This document shows positions 34,097-42,680 of a stretch of DNA of 64,000 nucleotides, piece after piece. The notes below the pieces were generated by a model, which was not told the origin of the DNA, did no database searches, and saw only the letters and a program-made list of their open reading frames with translations. The translations under genes were made by a program, and so were the position numbers. The DNA lies in assembly GCA_032229975.1 (NCBI GenBank), contig JAVXVG010000029.1:44096-108095 (forward strand), given 5' to 3'. The stretch is from JAIVGV01 sp032229975. GTDB taxonomy: Bacteria; Acidobacteriota; Blastocatellia; Pyrinomonadales; Pyrinomonadaceae. Position 1 is the stretch's first letter, and the number at the start of each line of letters is the position of its first letter.

Positions 34097-35350
34097 TTAT
34101 TGAAGCCGGCCCAGAAGCCAAGACTTCAGAATGCCGGGGTTGGCGGCGTCGGTCGCGAAATACTCGCGGATCAATTTGTCGTAGAGTTCATTCCGCTCGG
34201 AGAGTTTGAGATTGGAGCCGAAGGGCATCTGGCCGCCTTTGATGTAGGAACTAATGACGACCTGATCCATGGGCCAGTCGAGCGCGCCGAGTCTCTCTGG
34301 CCGGTGACAGGCGTTGCAGGTCATCGCGCGCCCCGCAGCAGATTCGTCAAAGCCCGCGCCGAAGCGTCTCCGTCGATCATCCAAACTAGCGGAGCCGAGA
34401 CCGGGCCCGAACTTCGTCTCGTCGAGATACTTGCCGAAGCGCGGCGAGCCATAAGTGAGGAATCGCTCGTTGACCGCCTGCACAGCCTGTTGCTCGTCCC
34501 TGCTCACGCTGCCGGCTTCGGGGAAGATCGGCAGCACGCCGCTCTTGTGACACTGCACGCAGTTGTCGTCGCCGTAGCCCGACTCCCAACGACCGTTGAT
34601 CGTGATCGATCCGTCCGGCCTGTACGTCCGGTAATAATCTTTGAAATAGACGTTTGATGTTCCGTCCGCGCTTGCCAGCGCAGAGACGACGGAGAGATTG
34701 CGAATGTGCACGCGCGCGCCCGGATCGGTGATGCCAAATTGAACCCACTTCTCCGGCAGGCCCTTCGCGGCATCGCCGGGAACGACGATCAAAAGTCTTC
34801 GGTAGCTATCGTCGTTGTCGGGCGTTCCCAGATGCTGCGACTTGTAGCTGAAGAAGATGAGCTGCGCGGAAGGATCGCGCATCGAGTTGAGTCGGCGCAG
34901 GTAAGACTTCGCCTGTCCTAAAGTCTCGTAGCGGCTGACGGCCCGCAGGAATCCCTTCTCCGTCAGGAAATCTGGAACTTGCACGAACTGTCGCGTCTCC
35001 GCGAAATATTGTTTGTCGGGCACGACGAAGCCAAGCTCGTGATCGGGTTGGCGGTCGAGCGAGGCCGCCTCGACGTACTCGACGAATGGCCGGTAGCGAC
35101 TGACGAAGCTCTCATCCTTTGAAAGCTGGCACTGTCGCAGCGAGGCATTGATCTCGTCGAGCGCTCGCTCGTAAGCGGGGAGCGCGTCGTCGTTTGCGAA
35201 AGCCGCACGCGCCGCGACGACGAGCGCATCGACCTTCGTTGCGACCCACGCATCCGGTCTGGCCTTCACAAGCGCACACGACGGGGCAGCATGAATAGTC
35301 ATCCCTATCAGCAAGAGACAGGCTGCGATCATGCTTAGGCGAACACTCAT
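34097..35350 (-). CDS. Secreted di-heme c-type cytochrome
   Basis: 417 residues from the ATG at 35350, with GGAGG 7 bases upstream. A signal peptide (MSVRLSMIAACLLLIGMTIH) exports it. Two haem-binding CxxCH motifs are present in the C-terminal half: NCVQCHKSG and TCNACHRPE. The N-terminal 220 residues match nothing recognised. The spacing of about 85 residues between motifs and the long N-terminal domain differ from typical soluble cytochromes c. It could be a periplasmic electron carrier or peroxidase-like enzyme. It is divergent from the UPF0182 gene and convergent with the response regulator. Confidence 0.8.
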   Translation of the reverse strand: MSVRLSMIAACLLLIGMTIHAAPSCALVKARPDAWVATKVDALVVAARAAFANDDALPAYERALDEINASLRQCQLSKDESFVSRYRPFVEYVEAASLDRQPDHELGFVVPDKQYFAETRQFVQVPDFLTEKGFLRAVSRYETLGQAKSYLRRLNSMRDPSAQLIFFSYKSQHLGTPDNDDSYRRLLIVVPGDAAKGLPEKWVQFGITDPGARVHIRNLSVVSALASADGTSNVYFKDYYRTYRPDGSITINGRWESGYGDDNCVQCHKSGVLPIFPEAGSVSRDEQQAVQAVNERFLTYGSPRFGKYLDETKFGPGLGSASLDDRRRRFGAGFDESAAGRAMTCNACHRPERLGALDWPMDQVVISSYIKGGQMPFGSNLKLSERNELYDKLIREYFATDAANPGILKSWLLGRLQ

Positions 35351-35444
35351 CAACACACCTCCAACAAAAGAGACCGGACGTGAGACCGAGGCAAGCGACT
35401 ATCAGGGCTCGCTAGACCCATCCTTTTCAGCGTATCCTACTCGC

Positions 35445-38354
35445 ATGAGTGAAGACCGATCAACGATAGCGCACGGCGACTTCGGCGGACAGGTCATCGA
35501 CATCGATCAAAACGGCGAGCCGAAGAGGCGCAAACGATGGCGCTGGCTCTTGGCCCTCGCACTCGTCGTGCTGCTCTACGTGCTCTCCCGCGCCTCGTCA
35601 GTTTACATCGACGCGCTCTGGTTCGGCTCGCTCGGCTACACGCCGGTCTATTGGACGACGCTCAAGTACGAGGTGGCCCTCTTCGTCGTCTTCGCGCTCG
35701 CGACGACGATCATCTTGCGCCTCGCGTTTCGTTTGATGGAGCGGGCCTTCGACGTGTCCGCGCTCGCGCCGCGCCGCTTGCTCATCAACCAGCAGCCGGT
35801 CTTGGTCAACCCCGCGCGCATCTTGAAGCCCGCCGCGTGGCTCGTCTCACTCTTCTTCGGCTTCATCTATGGCGCTGGAATGAGCGGCGACTGGCAGAGG
35901 TTCGCGCTGTGGCTGCATCAACCTGCGACGAGCGAAGTCGATCCCGTCTTCGGCAAGCGACTCGGCTTCTATCTCTTCACGCTGCCGGTCGCGGAGTCTA
36001 TCGCATCATGGTTCACGATGCTCGCCTTCATCATCACGTGCGGCGCGGTCGTGTACGCGCTGCTCAGCCTGCTCCCCGCCGGAGTGGAGATGATGAGCGA
36101 GAGCGGCGCGAGAGTAAAGGCCCTCTCAGCCAGCGCGCGCAAAGCTGCTTACGCAACGGTCTCGACGGCGTTCGCGCTGCTGCTCGCCGCGCTCGCCGTG
36201 CACGCCTACCTCTCGCGCTTCGCATATCTCTTCGACGATCACACGATCTTTAGCGGCGTCACCTACACGGAAGATCATTACGTGTTGCCCGGACTCTTCA
36301 TCGTCACGCTCGCGCTCATCATTGCCGCCGCGCTGGCCCTCGCCAACGCTTTCGCGCTCAGACGCGCGCGCGTGCTCGTTGCCTGCGCCGCGCTGCCCAT
36401 CGTCGTCTATCTGTTCGCGGTCGTCGTCATCCCCGGCTACGTCCAGAGCTTCATCGTCAAGCCGAACGAACTTGATCGCGAATCACCATACATCACGCGC
36501 AACATCTCGGCGACTCGCCGCGCCTTCAATCTCGAACAGGTCGAAGCGCGCGACTTCCCGGCAGACACAGCGAACGATGCTTACGCGCTCGAAGCCAACC
36601 GGCCCACGCTCGACAACCTGCGCCTCTGGGACTACCGCGCGCTGCAAGACACGCTGCGACAGGTGCAAGAGATTCGCACCTACTACGACTTCAACGACGT
36701 GGACATCGACCGCTATCAGATCGGCGGACAGACACGACAGGTCTTGCTCGCCGCGCGCGAGCTTGACGTGTCGAAGCTGCCCGCTTCAACGCGCGGCAAC
36801 TGGATCAACGAGCGTCTGATCTACACGCACGGCTACGGCGTCACGATGAACACCGCCAACGGCTTCACCGCCGAGGGCCGCCCCGAATTTCTTCTCTCCA
36901 ATATGCCGACCGAAGCGACCGCGCCCGACATCAAGTTGACGCGACCGCAGATCTACTTCGGCGAGAAGACCGACACGACCGTCTATGTGAAGACTAAGCA
37001 GAACGAGTTCGATTACCCGCAGGGCGACGCCAACGCTTCGACCGTCTATGAAGGCAACGGCGGCTTCGAGGTCGGCGGCTTCCTGCGTCGCTGGGTGCTC
37101 GCGTGGGAGACCGACGATCTCTCTCGTCTCCCGTTCGCCGACGACGTGACGCCGCAGAGCCGCGTGCTCATGCGTCGCACCATCACTGATCGCGTCCACG
37201 CGCTCGCGCCGTTCCTGACCTACGACACAGACCCTTACATCGTCGTCAACCGAGAGGGCCACCTCTTCTGGTTGATGGACGCCTACACGACGACCGACAC
37301 CTACCCTTACGCGCGCCACCACGACTTGGAAGGCGCATCCGTCAACTACCTACGCAACAGCGTCAAGGTCTCCATTGATGCATACGACGGAAGCGTCACC
37401 TTCTACGTCTTCGACAAAAACGATCCAATCTTGAGCGCGTACCGCAACGTCTTCCCCGCGCTCTTCCGCGACGCGGCGGAGATGCCCGAAGATTTGCGCG
37501 CGCACGTCCGCTATCCCGAAACGATGCTCTCCGCGCAGGCGGACGTTTACAGTCTCTATCACACGGACGACGCCAAAATTTTCTTCCAGCGCGAAGACAT
37601 GTGGAGCGTCGCACGTGCGTCCGTGCAGAAGGAGAAGGGCGAGACGGAGGCTGTCCCGCTCGAACCCTACTACGCGCTGCTGCAACTGCCTGCGGGCGGG
37701 ACTGATCAATCGAAGGCCGGCACGGAGTTCGTCAACGTCCTCGCCTTCACGCCCGCCTCGCGCGACAACCTCATCGGCTGGATGGCCGGTCGCAGCGACG
37801 GCGACGCCTACGGCCACCTGCTCGTCTATAAGTTCCCGAAGTCGAAGCTCGTCAACGGGCCACTACAGGTCAACGCGCGCATCGATCAGAACGCGCAGCT
37901 CTCCTCGCAGTTGACGCTCTGGAATCAAGAGGGCTCGCGCGTGCAGCGCGGGAATCTTTTGATCATCCCACTCGGTCGCGGACTCTTGTACGTCCAGACG
38001 ATCTATCTCCAAGCCGTGCGCTCGCCCATGCCCGAGCTGCGCCTCGTCGTCCTCGCCACGCAGGATCGACTCGCCTACGGCACGACCTTCGCCGAAGCCC
38101 TCGCGAATCTCTTCGGCAACGCCGCCCCGTCAGCGAAGCCGCCCGCGACGAACGACAACTCGATGAACGCGCAGCAGCAACAACAACAGCAACAACCTGC
38201 GCCCTCGCAAAACGTCAACGAACTCATCAAACGCGCCGCGTCCGATCTCGCCGACTACCAGCGACTCACCGCCGAAGGCAAACTCGGCGACGCGGGGCAG
38301 AAACTCGAATCACTCAAGCACACGCTCGATGAGCTTCAAAAGGTGAAGCAGTAG
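35445..38354 (+). CDS. UPF0182 family large membrane protein
   Basis: 969 residues from the ATG at 35445. The N-terminal third has about seven transmembrane helices, starting RWLLALALVVLLYVLSRASS and DALWFGSLGYTPVYWTTLKY, the family opening. The large soluble part carries the conserved NLRLWDYRAL, GYGVTMN and YTTTDTYPYA motifs. The C-terminus has a run of Gln codons (CAG/CAA, about 38170-38200) and then a helical tail ending LDELQKVKQ. The function of UPF0182 is unknown. The last ten codons are duplicated in diverged form 555 bp downstream. Confidence 0.92.
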   Translation: MSEDRSTIAHGDFGGQVIDIDQNGEPKRRKRWRWLLALALVVLLYVLSRASSVYIDALWFGSLGYTPVYWTTLKYEVALFVVFALATTIILRLAFRLMERAFDVSALAPRRLLINQQPVLVNPARILKPAAWLVSLFFGFIYGAGMSGDWQRFALWLHQPATSEVDPVFGKRLGFYLFTLPVAESIASWFTMLAFIITCGAVVYALLSLLPAGVEMMSESGARVKALSASARKAAYATVSTAFALLLAALAVHAYLSRFAYLFDDHTIFSGVTYTEDHYVLPGLFIVTLALIIAAALALANAFALRRARVLVACAALPIVVYLFAVVVIPGYVQSFIVKPNELDRESPYITRNISATRRAFNLEQVEARDFPADTANDAYALEANRPTLDNLRLWDYRALQDTLRQVQEIRTYYDFNDVDIDRYQIGGQTRQVLLAARELDVSKLPASTRGNWINERLIYTHGYGVTMNTANGFTAEGRPEFLLSNMPTEATAPDIKLTRPQIYFGEKTDTTVYVKTKQNEFDYPQGDANASTVYEGNGGFEVGGFLRRWVLAWETDDLSRLPFADDVTPQSRVLMRRTITDRVHALAPFLTYDTDPYIVVNREGHLFWLMDAYTTTDTYPYARHHDLEGASVNYLRNSVKVSIDAYDGSVTFYVFDKNDPILSAYRNVFPALFRDAAEMPEDLRAHVRYPETMLSAQADVYSLYHTDDAKIFFQREDMWSVARASVQKEKGETEAVPLEPYYALLQLPAGGTDQSKAGTEFVNVLAFTPASRDNLIGWMAGRSDGDAYGHLLVYKFPKSKLVNGPLQVNARIDQNAQLSSQLTLWNQEGSRVQRGNLLIIPLGRGLLYVQTIYLQAVRSPMPELRLVVLATQDRLAYGTTFAEALANLFGNAAPSAKPPATNDNSMNAQQQQQQQQPAPSQNVNELIKRAASDLADYQRLTAEGKLGDAGQKLESLKHTLDELQKVKQ

Positions 38355-38361
38355 TTATGTG
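38321..38361 (+). repeat. Left copy of a 41-bp direct repeat (3' end of UPF0182 gene)
   Basis: The repeat covers the last codons and stop of the UPF0182 gene and 7 bases beyond. It matches 38876-38916 at 32 of 41 positions. The two copies bracket the toxin-antitoxin pair. Confidence 0.75.
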
Positions 38362-38363
38362 CC

Positions 38364-38392
38364 TTCATTGCTCAAGCGATTCATCGTATATT
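38364..38392 (+). promoter_or_regulatory. Possible promoter of the toxin-antitoxin pair
   Basis: TTCATT (38364-38369), 17 bases, TATATT (38387-38392). The start site would be only a few bases before the toxin ATG at 38403, and no Shine-Dalgarno is seen there. Confidence 0.35.
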
Positions 38393-38402
38393 CTGTCTCA
38401 CG

Positions 38403-38684
38403 ATGCTGACGTTCGAGTGGGATGAGGTAAAGGCGTCGGAGAATCTTAGGAAGCATGGCGTGTCTTTCTCGGAAGCATCAACCGTGTTCGCAGACCCGCT
38501 ATCCAGAACGATCCCTGATCCCTTGCACTCGAACGAGGAAGACAGGTTTATTATCTTGGGTGAATCGGCGACGGGACGTGCCTTAGTTGTAGTGCACGCC
38601 CATCGAGGAGAAAACATCTGAATCATCAGTGCACGGAAGGCGGCGACGCGCGAGAGGAAAGATTATGAGCGAGGAAACGAATGA
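38403..38684 (+). pseudogene. brnT: BrnT-like toxin interrupted by an in-frame TGA
   Basis: The first 72 codons encode FEWDEVKASENLRKHGVSFS and EASTVFADPLSRTIPDPLHS, the classical BrnT ribonuclease start. A TGA stop is at 38619-38621 after HAHRGENI. Reading on in the same frame gives IISARKAATRERKDYERGNE and a second TGA at 38682-38684, restoring the full BrnT length of about 93 residues and the conserved IISAR...ER..Y tail. In BrnT proteins the interrupted position is normally Arg, so a single CGA-to-TGA change explains the break. The full frame overlaps the antitoxin start by 20 bp, as in intact pairs. Probably an inactivated toxin. Confidence 0.82.
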
Positions 38685-38871
38685 AGCCACAGAGATGTTG
38701 GATGAGTACGATTTCAGCCAAGGCTTGGTCGGGAAATACGCCAAGCAGTACGCCGACGGGACAAACATAGTGTTGCTCGACCCTGACGTGGCTCAAGTAT
38801 TTCCCGACTCCGAGGCAGTTAATCGCGTGTTACGTGCAATAGCTCAAATCATTCAACAGCGGTCTCGTTAA
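38665..38871 (+). CDS. Antitoxin partner of the BrnT-like toxin
   Basis: 68 residues. The core YDFSQGLVGKYAKQYADGTN followed by IVLLDPDVAQVFPDSEAVNR is typical of small antitoxins that follow BrnT-type toxins; the C-terminal part resembles a ribbon-helix-helix region. AGAGGAAAG lies just upstream of the ATG. It remains intact although the toxin frame is broken. It should neutralise BrnT and repress its own promoter. Confidence 0.78.
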   Translation: MSEETNEATEMLDEYDFSQGLVGKYAKQYADGTNIVLLDPDVAQVFPDSEAVNRVLRAIAQIIQQRSR

Positions 38872-38875
38872 TCTG

Positions 38876-38916
38876 CACGCTTGAAGAATTGCAGAAGGCG
38901 AAGCAGTAGTTAGGCG
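38876..38916 (+). repeat. Right copy of the 41-bp direct repeat (vestigial UPF0182 3' end)
   Basis: Encodes TLEELQKAKQ and TAG in one frame, against TLDELQKVKQ and TAG at the true gene end. Differences are mostly synonymous or conservative, so this looks like the 3' end of a diverged UPF0182 homologue rather than a recent copy. Confidence 0.7.
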
Positions 38917-38930
38917 ATAAGTTAACTACG

Positions 38931-39227
38931 GTGCCACCAGAAGCCCATCGATTTAGCGAGTTCTTCGAGGCGAACGAGTCGCGTGTTTTCCGCATTACTC
39001 TTCGCGGAGAGGACATTCTGCGTCTCCAATCCTTTGTCATTGTCAATCCTTCTATCTACGGTATTTCAGATCAATGGAATGCTGTTGTCGTTGAACCTGT
39101 TTCCGGCAAGCATCCCGATTTCCAGCGGCTTTTTCATCCGGGCTCAGGAGTTGACTTTGTTGAGTCTGACGTTACGGAGATCGTAGATGATCAAGAGGGG
39201 ACAATTATTTATCAGCGCGGCGTCTAG
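38931..39227 (+). CDS. Hypothetical protein
   Basis: 98 residues from a GTG at 38931; the start is not supported by a ribosome-binding site. It begins PPEAHRFSEFFEANESRVFR, has no signal peptide or membrane helix and matches nothing recognised. Its base composition is clearly AT-richer than the surrounding genes, which suggests recent acquisition together with the toxin-antitoxin pair just upstream. Confidence 0.5.
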   Translation: MPPEAHRFSEFFEANESRVFRITLRGEDILRLQSFVIVNPSIYGISDQWNAVVVEPVSGKHPDFQRLFHPGSGVDFVESDVTEIVDDQEGTIIYQRGV

Positions 39228-39281
39228 TATGGCATTTATGACGTAGAAATCGCCTAACAGGATAACAAGTCATCAGACAGG

Positions 39282-39330
39282 ATGACGAGAAGGGGCGCGC
39301 GTTAATTGTTAACGCGCGCCCCTTCGTCAT
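39282..39330. terminator. Strong bidirectional terminator
   Basis: AAGGGGCGCGCGTTAA (39290-39305) pairs perfectly with TTAACGCGCGCCCCTT (39309-39324) around a 3-base loop, and ATGACG (39282-39287) extends the stem with CGTCAT (39325-39330). It separates the convergent hypothetical gene and the M14 peptidase gene. Confidence 0.82.
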
Positions 39331-39359
39331 AGCTGTGTTATGCGTTGCTACGTAGCGAT

Positions 39360-42300
39360 CTATTTCTCGTCGAGCTTGCGACCGGCGTTGAGGTTGTCGA
39401 AGTTGAGGATGGCGTTGAAGACGAGGAAGTAGCTGCCCTGCGTCTCGCCGCGCCAGATGGGGTTGTTGGAGAAGAGTAGGACGTGACCGCGCTCGGTCGG
39501 CACGTCGATGACGGCGGCGTGCTGCGCGATCTCGCCGCCGTTATCAAGCAAGCCGGAGACGAAGAGATCGCGCGTGTCTGCGTAGCGCAGGATGACGCGC
39601 GGACGTTCGGCGGGCGGGATGACGTAAGGGTTGTTGCGACGCTGCTCGTCCGTGATGGGAAGGGCCTGCCACGTTTCGGCGTGCGGCGTTTCGGGAACTT
39701 CCGCAGGCGGGCGGCCCTGCACCGTGTCCGGATCGTCGGCCGTGCCGCGACCCGTCTCGCGCTCGTTCGTCGAGGCGCGGCGACCGCCTCTGCCGCCCGC
39801 GAGGTTCGACAGGTTGAAGATGTAGCCGTCGTCCTCATAGAGCGCGAGCAAATCATTGTAGCCGTAGGCGATGGGGCTCGTTTGATCGACGAGCCGCGAG
39901 CGCAAGATGCTGCCCACGAGTTTCATCCGCTGCGGGCGTTGCAGCGAGACGCCCTGCGTGAGTTGGAAGGAGATGGCGAGATCGGACGTGTCCATCGTCG
40001 TGATGAGAAGGCCCCCACGTCGCGTGAAAGCGCGCAGGTTGTTGATGCCTGAGAGACCGAGACCGGGTCGCATGTCGTCGGTCGAATCAATCGTGAGGTT
40101 CGGCGTCAGCTCCGTCTTCTTCCAAGGGATCGCGTTGCCGTACATCGGCATCCCCGCGACGACCGACTGCGGATCGCGTCCGACGGGCGCGAAGACGATC
40201 ACGTCGTACTTCGCATTCAGGTTCGCATCGCGCGCCGCCGTCTGCGTGCTGATGTAGTCGTAAGGGATATTCAATTTGTCGAACGCGATGCGCCACCAGC
40301 CCTCGTTCTGCGTCGAGAGCCAAGAGTGCATGAGCGCGATACGCGCCGCGCGAACCGGATGCGACTTGATGGCCGGCGCGGCTGCGACCGCGTAAGCGTG
40401 CAAGCCTAGATCGCCAGCCGTGCGATTCAACTCATCTGACGAGACGTTGCGGATGATGAACGAGCCACGATTGAAGCTCTGGCCCGCGACGTTGAAAGGC
40501 TCTTCCGCCGCTTCGATGTTCGCGTCGCGCAGTCGATAGCGCAAAGTGATGAGCGCATTGTCGGTGTTGTGATTGAGAAGGAAGATCGATCCCGTGCCCG
40601 TCACGCCTCCGCTCGCGCGCACCGTGCCGTTGACGCGCTCAAGCGGGGCGTTGAGCGCATTGATGTCGGTGACGCGGGCCACCTGCACGTTATACAACTC
40701 GCCGAATGTCCAAGCCGTGTCGTCGTAGGGTTGCTGCTGCGGATCGTTGGGGCTCCAGTATTGGTAGTCGAGCAACGCATCCGCGATGCGACTGTGCGGC
40801 TGATCCATGCGAACGACGTAGCTGCCTGCGGGGAACGTGCGCGTCTCGGTCGCGGGCTTCACTGACAGGCCCGACTGCGGAGACTGATTCGCGTTCTGCT
40901 GCTCGCCCGCCTCGCGTCGCTGGTTGTTTGGCAGAGCCTGCGTCGCCACTTGCGCGTTTGCGTTCGCAGTCGATTGCGCCTGCGCGTTCGCATTAGCGTT
41001 TGCGTTCGCCGCGTTCGATCTCTTCTTCGACTTGATGGTGACGGTGAACGGCGCGGTGGCGCGCGAGATTTCGACGCCTTGAAGTTGGAGCACGCGCAGC
41101 AACTCAGCCTGCGTGCCTAATCTGGGATCGTCTGCGGGGAAGACGTATGCGGCGGGCCCCTCGTTCTTTGGCTTCTCGACTGATCGTTTACTCTTCAAGT
41201 AAAAATTCTTCAAGAACAACTTACCATTGTTCGCGAAGTATTGGAGCGACGTGAGCAGGCCGGTCTCCTCGTAGTTGTTGTTGTTGCGTTGCGACCAGCG
41301 CGTGCGCGGGAGCGGCGGGTTCTGCCTGTACCAAGTGCGTGAATACTCCGAGGGCGAGAGCGTGCGCTCGACCGTGTCGGCTCCGCCGTTGCCGAAGGTC
41401 TCGTAGAGGCGACTGATGCCGTTGTGCGTCGCGGCGATGAACATCAGATAACCGGGCGACCAAGTGTCGAACGTGCCGTGCGCGAAGACGCCGGGCATCC
41501 CGAACTTGGTCATCTCCGAGACGTTGTTCCAGCCGATCATCTGCCACTCGTCGGTTAAGATCGGATCGAGCCAAGCGTTGTAGGGGCCATCGCCGATGGT
41601 GTTGTCGTAGAGATAGGGGACTGACTCGTGCAGGTCGTGCAGGACTTGCGCGTGCCAGCCGACGTAGGTGTTCAAGACGTTCTGCGTGAGCTTCAAGGTC
41701 AAGCCCATCGCATCGCGGTTATTATCGTGCGCGACGTAGTGGCCCCAATAGACGAGGGGCTGATAGTTCTCGCCGGGATGCGCGAGATGCCAGTTGTAAA
41801 CGTCCACCATCCGGTCGCGTCCATCCACTTCGACGACGGGTGTGATGAGCGTGATGAGATTGTCGCGAATGTTTTTAACGTAAGGACTCTCATCGACAGC
41901 GAGTCGATAGGCGAGTTCCATCAACGCGGTCGGCGCGCCGGTCTCCGGCGAGTGGATCGTGCCCGTGATGTAATAGACGGGCGTTGATTGCGCGACGAGT
42001 CTGTCAGCTTCCACATCGTCGAGATTGATCGTGCGCGGGTCTGCGAGTTTGGCGAGGCGATTACGATTCTCTTCGAGTTGCGCGAGCAGTTTTTCAGACG
42101 CGACGGCGACGGCGATCATCTCGCGGCCCTCTTCGGTTGTGCCGATGGAGAAGACCTTGACGCGCGGGCTCGACTTCTCAAGCAGACGCATGTAGCGATA
42201 CACGTCCGCCGAGTAGGGGAGCTTGCCGGGCGCACCGGCCACGTCGCCGAGCACGGCTTTCGGCGTCGGCACGGTTGTCGAGGCCGGCAGGTAATCGACG

Positions 42301-42476
42301 AGCGGCGAAGAGAAGTAAGGCTCGGTCGTGTACTCGCGAATCTTGCGCGTGTAGTCCTCGTCAATGGGCTGATTGGGATCGCGCTCCGGCCTGATCTGCG
42401 CGAGGACTGTGGGCGCGAAGAGTGCGAGCGCGAAGAGGCACAACAAGAGGCGACGAAGGCGTGGCAGTCTGTTCAT
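39360..42476 (-). CDS. Secreted M14-family zinc carboxypeptidase, very long
   Basis: 1038 residues from the ATG at 42476, with GAGGATC upstream. A signal peptide (LLLCLFALALFAPTVLAQ) exports it. The M14 domain (about residues 55-420) has the zinc motif ITGTIHSPETGAPTALMELA (His and Glu) and the later LHDLHESVPYLYDN region with a further His. After about residue 480 the protein contains an Asn/Ala repeat linker (NANANANAQAQSTANANAQ) and a long C-terminal region with a glutamine-amidotransferase-like fold (LRAFTRRGGLLITTMDTSDL). It probably trims peptides outside the cell membrane. Confidence 0.85.
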   Translation of the reverse strand: MNRLPRLRRLLLCLFALALFAPTVLAQIRPERDPNQPIDEDYTRKIREYTTEPYFSSPLVDYLPASTTVPTPKAVLGDVAGAPGKLPYSADVYRYMRLLEKSSPRVKVFSIGTTEEGREMIAVAVASEKLLAQLEENRNRLAKLADPRTINLDDVEADRLVAQSTPVYYITGTIHSPETGAPTALMELAYRLAVDESPYVKNIRDNLITLITPVVEVDGRDRMVDVYNWHLAHPGENYQPLVYWGHYVAHDNNRDAMGLTLKLTQNVLNTYVGWHAQVLHDLHESVPYLYDNTIGDGPYNAWLDPILTDEWQMIGWNNVSEMTKFGMPGVFAHGTFDTWSPGYLMFIAATHNGISRLYETFGNGGADTVERTLSPSEYSRTWYRQNPPLPRTRWSQRNNNNYEETGLLTSLQYFANNGKLFLKNFYLKSKRSVEKPKNEGPAAYVFPADDPRLGTQAELLRVLQLQGVEISRATAPFTVTIKSKKRSNAANANANANAQAQSTANANAQVATQALPNNQRREAGEQQNANQSPQSGLSVKPATETRTFPAGSYVVRMDQPHSRIADALLDYQYWSPNDPQQQPYDDTAWTFGELYNVQVARVTDINALNAPLERVNGTVRASGGVTGTGSIFLLNHNTDNALITLRYRLRDANIEAAEEPFNVAGQSFNRGSFIIRNVSSDELNRTAGDLGLHAYAVAAAPAIKSHPVRAARIALMHSWLSTQNEGWWRIAFDKLNIPYDYISTQTAARDANLNAKYDVIVFAPVGRDPQSVVAGMPMYGNAIPWKKTELTPNLTIDSTDDMRPGLGLSGINNLRAFTRRGGLLITTMDTSDLAISFQLTQGVSLQRPQRMKLVGSILRSRLVDQTSPIAYGYNDLLALYEDDGYIFNLSNLAGGRGGRRASTNERETGRGTADDPDTVQGRPPAEVPETPHAETWQALPITDEQRRNNPYVIPPAERPRVILRYADTRDLFVSGLLDNGGEIAQHAAVIDVPTERGHVLLFSNNPIWRGETQGSYFLVFNAILNFDNLNAGRKLDEK

Positions 42477-42544
42477 CTTGATCCTCGGAAGGGAAGTCTC
42501 GCGTACAGGGACGCGCACATGATGTTTGGGCGAACGCGAGACAG

Positions 42545-42572
42545 GTTATAGCCGCACACGCAACGCGCGCAA
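42545..42572 (-). promoter_or_regulatory. Possible promoter of the M14 peptidase gene
   Basis: On the minus strand TTGCGC (42572-42567), 16 bases, TATAAC (42550-42545). Start site near 42538, giving a leader of about 60 bases. Confidence 0.4.
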
Positions 42573-42618
42573 GTTTTTCATCGCGCGAATAAACACGCGC
42601 CTTCCCGGCGTCCTTGCG

Positions 42619-42647
42619 TTGGACGTGTGATGCGGTATCGTTAAACT
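42619..42647 (+). promoter_or_regulatory. Possible promoter of the DNA glycosylase gene
   Basis: TTGGAC (42619-42624), 17 bases, TAAACT (42642-42647), start site near 42654 and 27 bases before the first ATG of the glycosylase gene. Confidence 0.45.
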
Positions 42648-42680
42648 GAGAATTACAATAGGACTCGAACCAGTGAAGCG

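Noticed and set aside
38619..38621. Selenocysteine codon in BrnT
   Set aside because: selB is in the window but no stable hairpin of SECIS type follows the TGA, BrnT has no selenoprotein relatives, and a single C-to-T change from the expected Arg codon CGA explains it.
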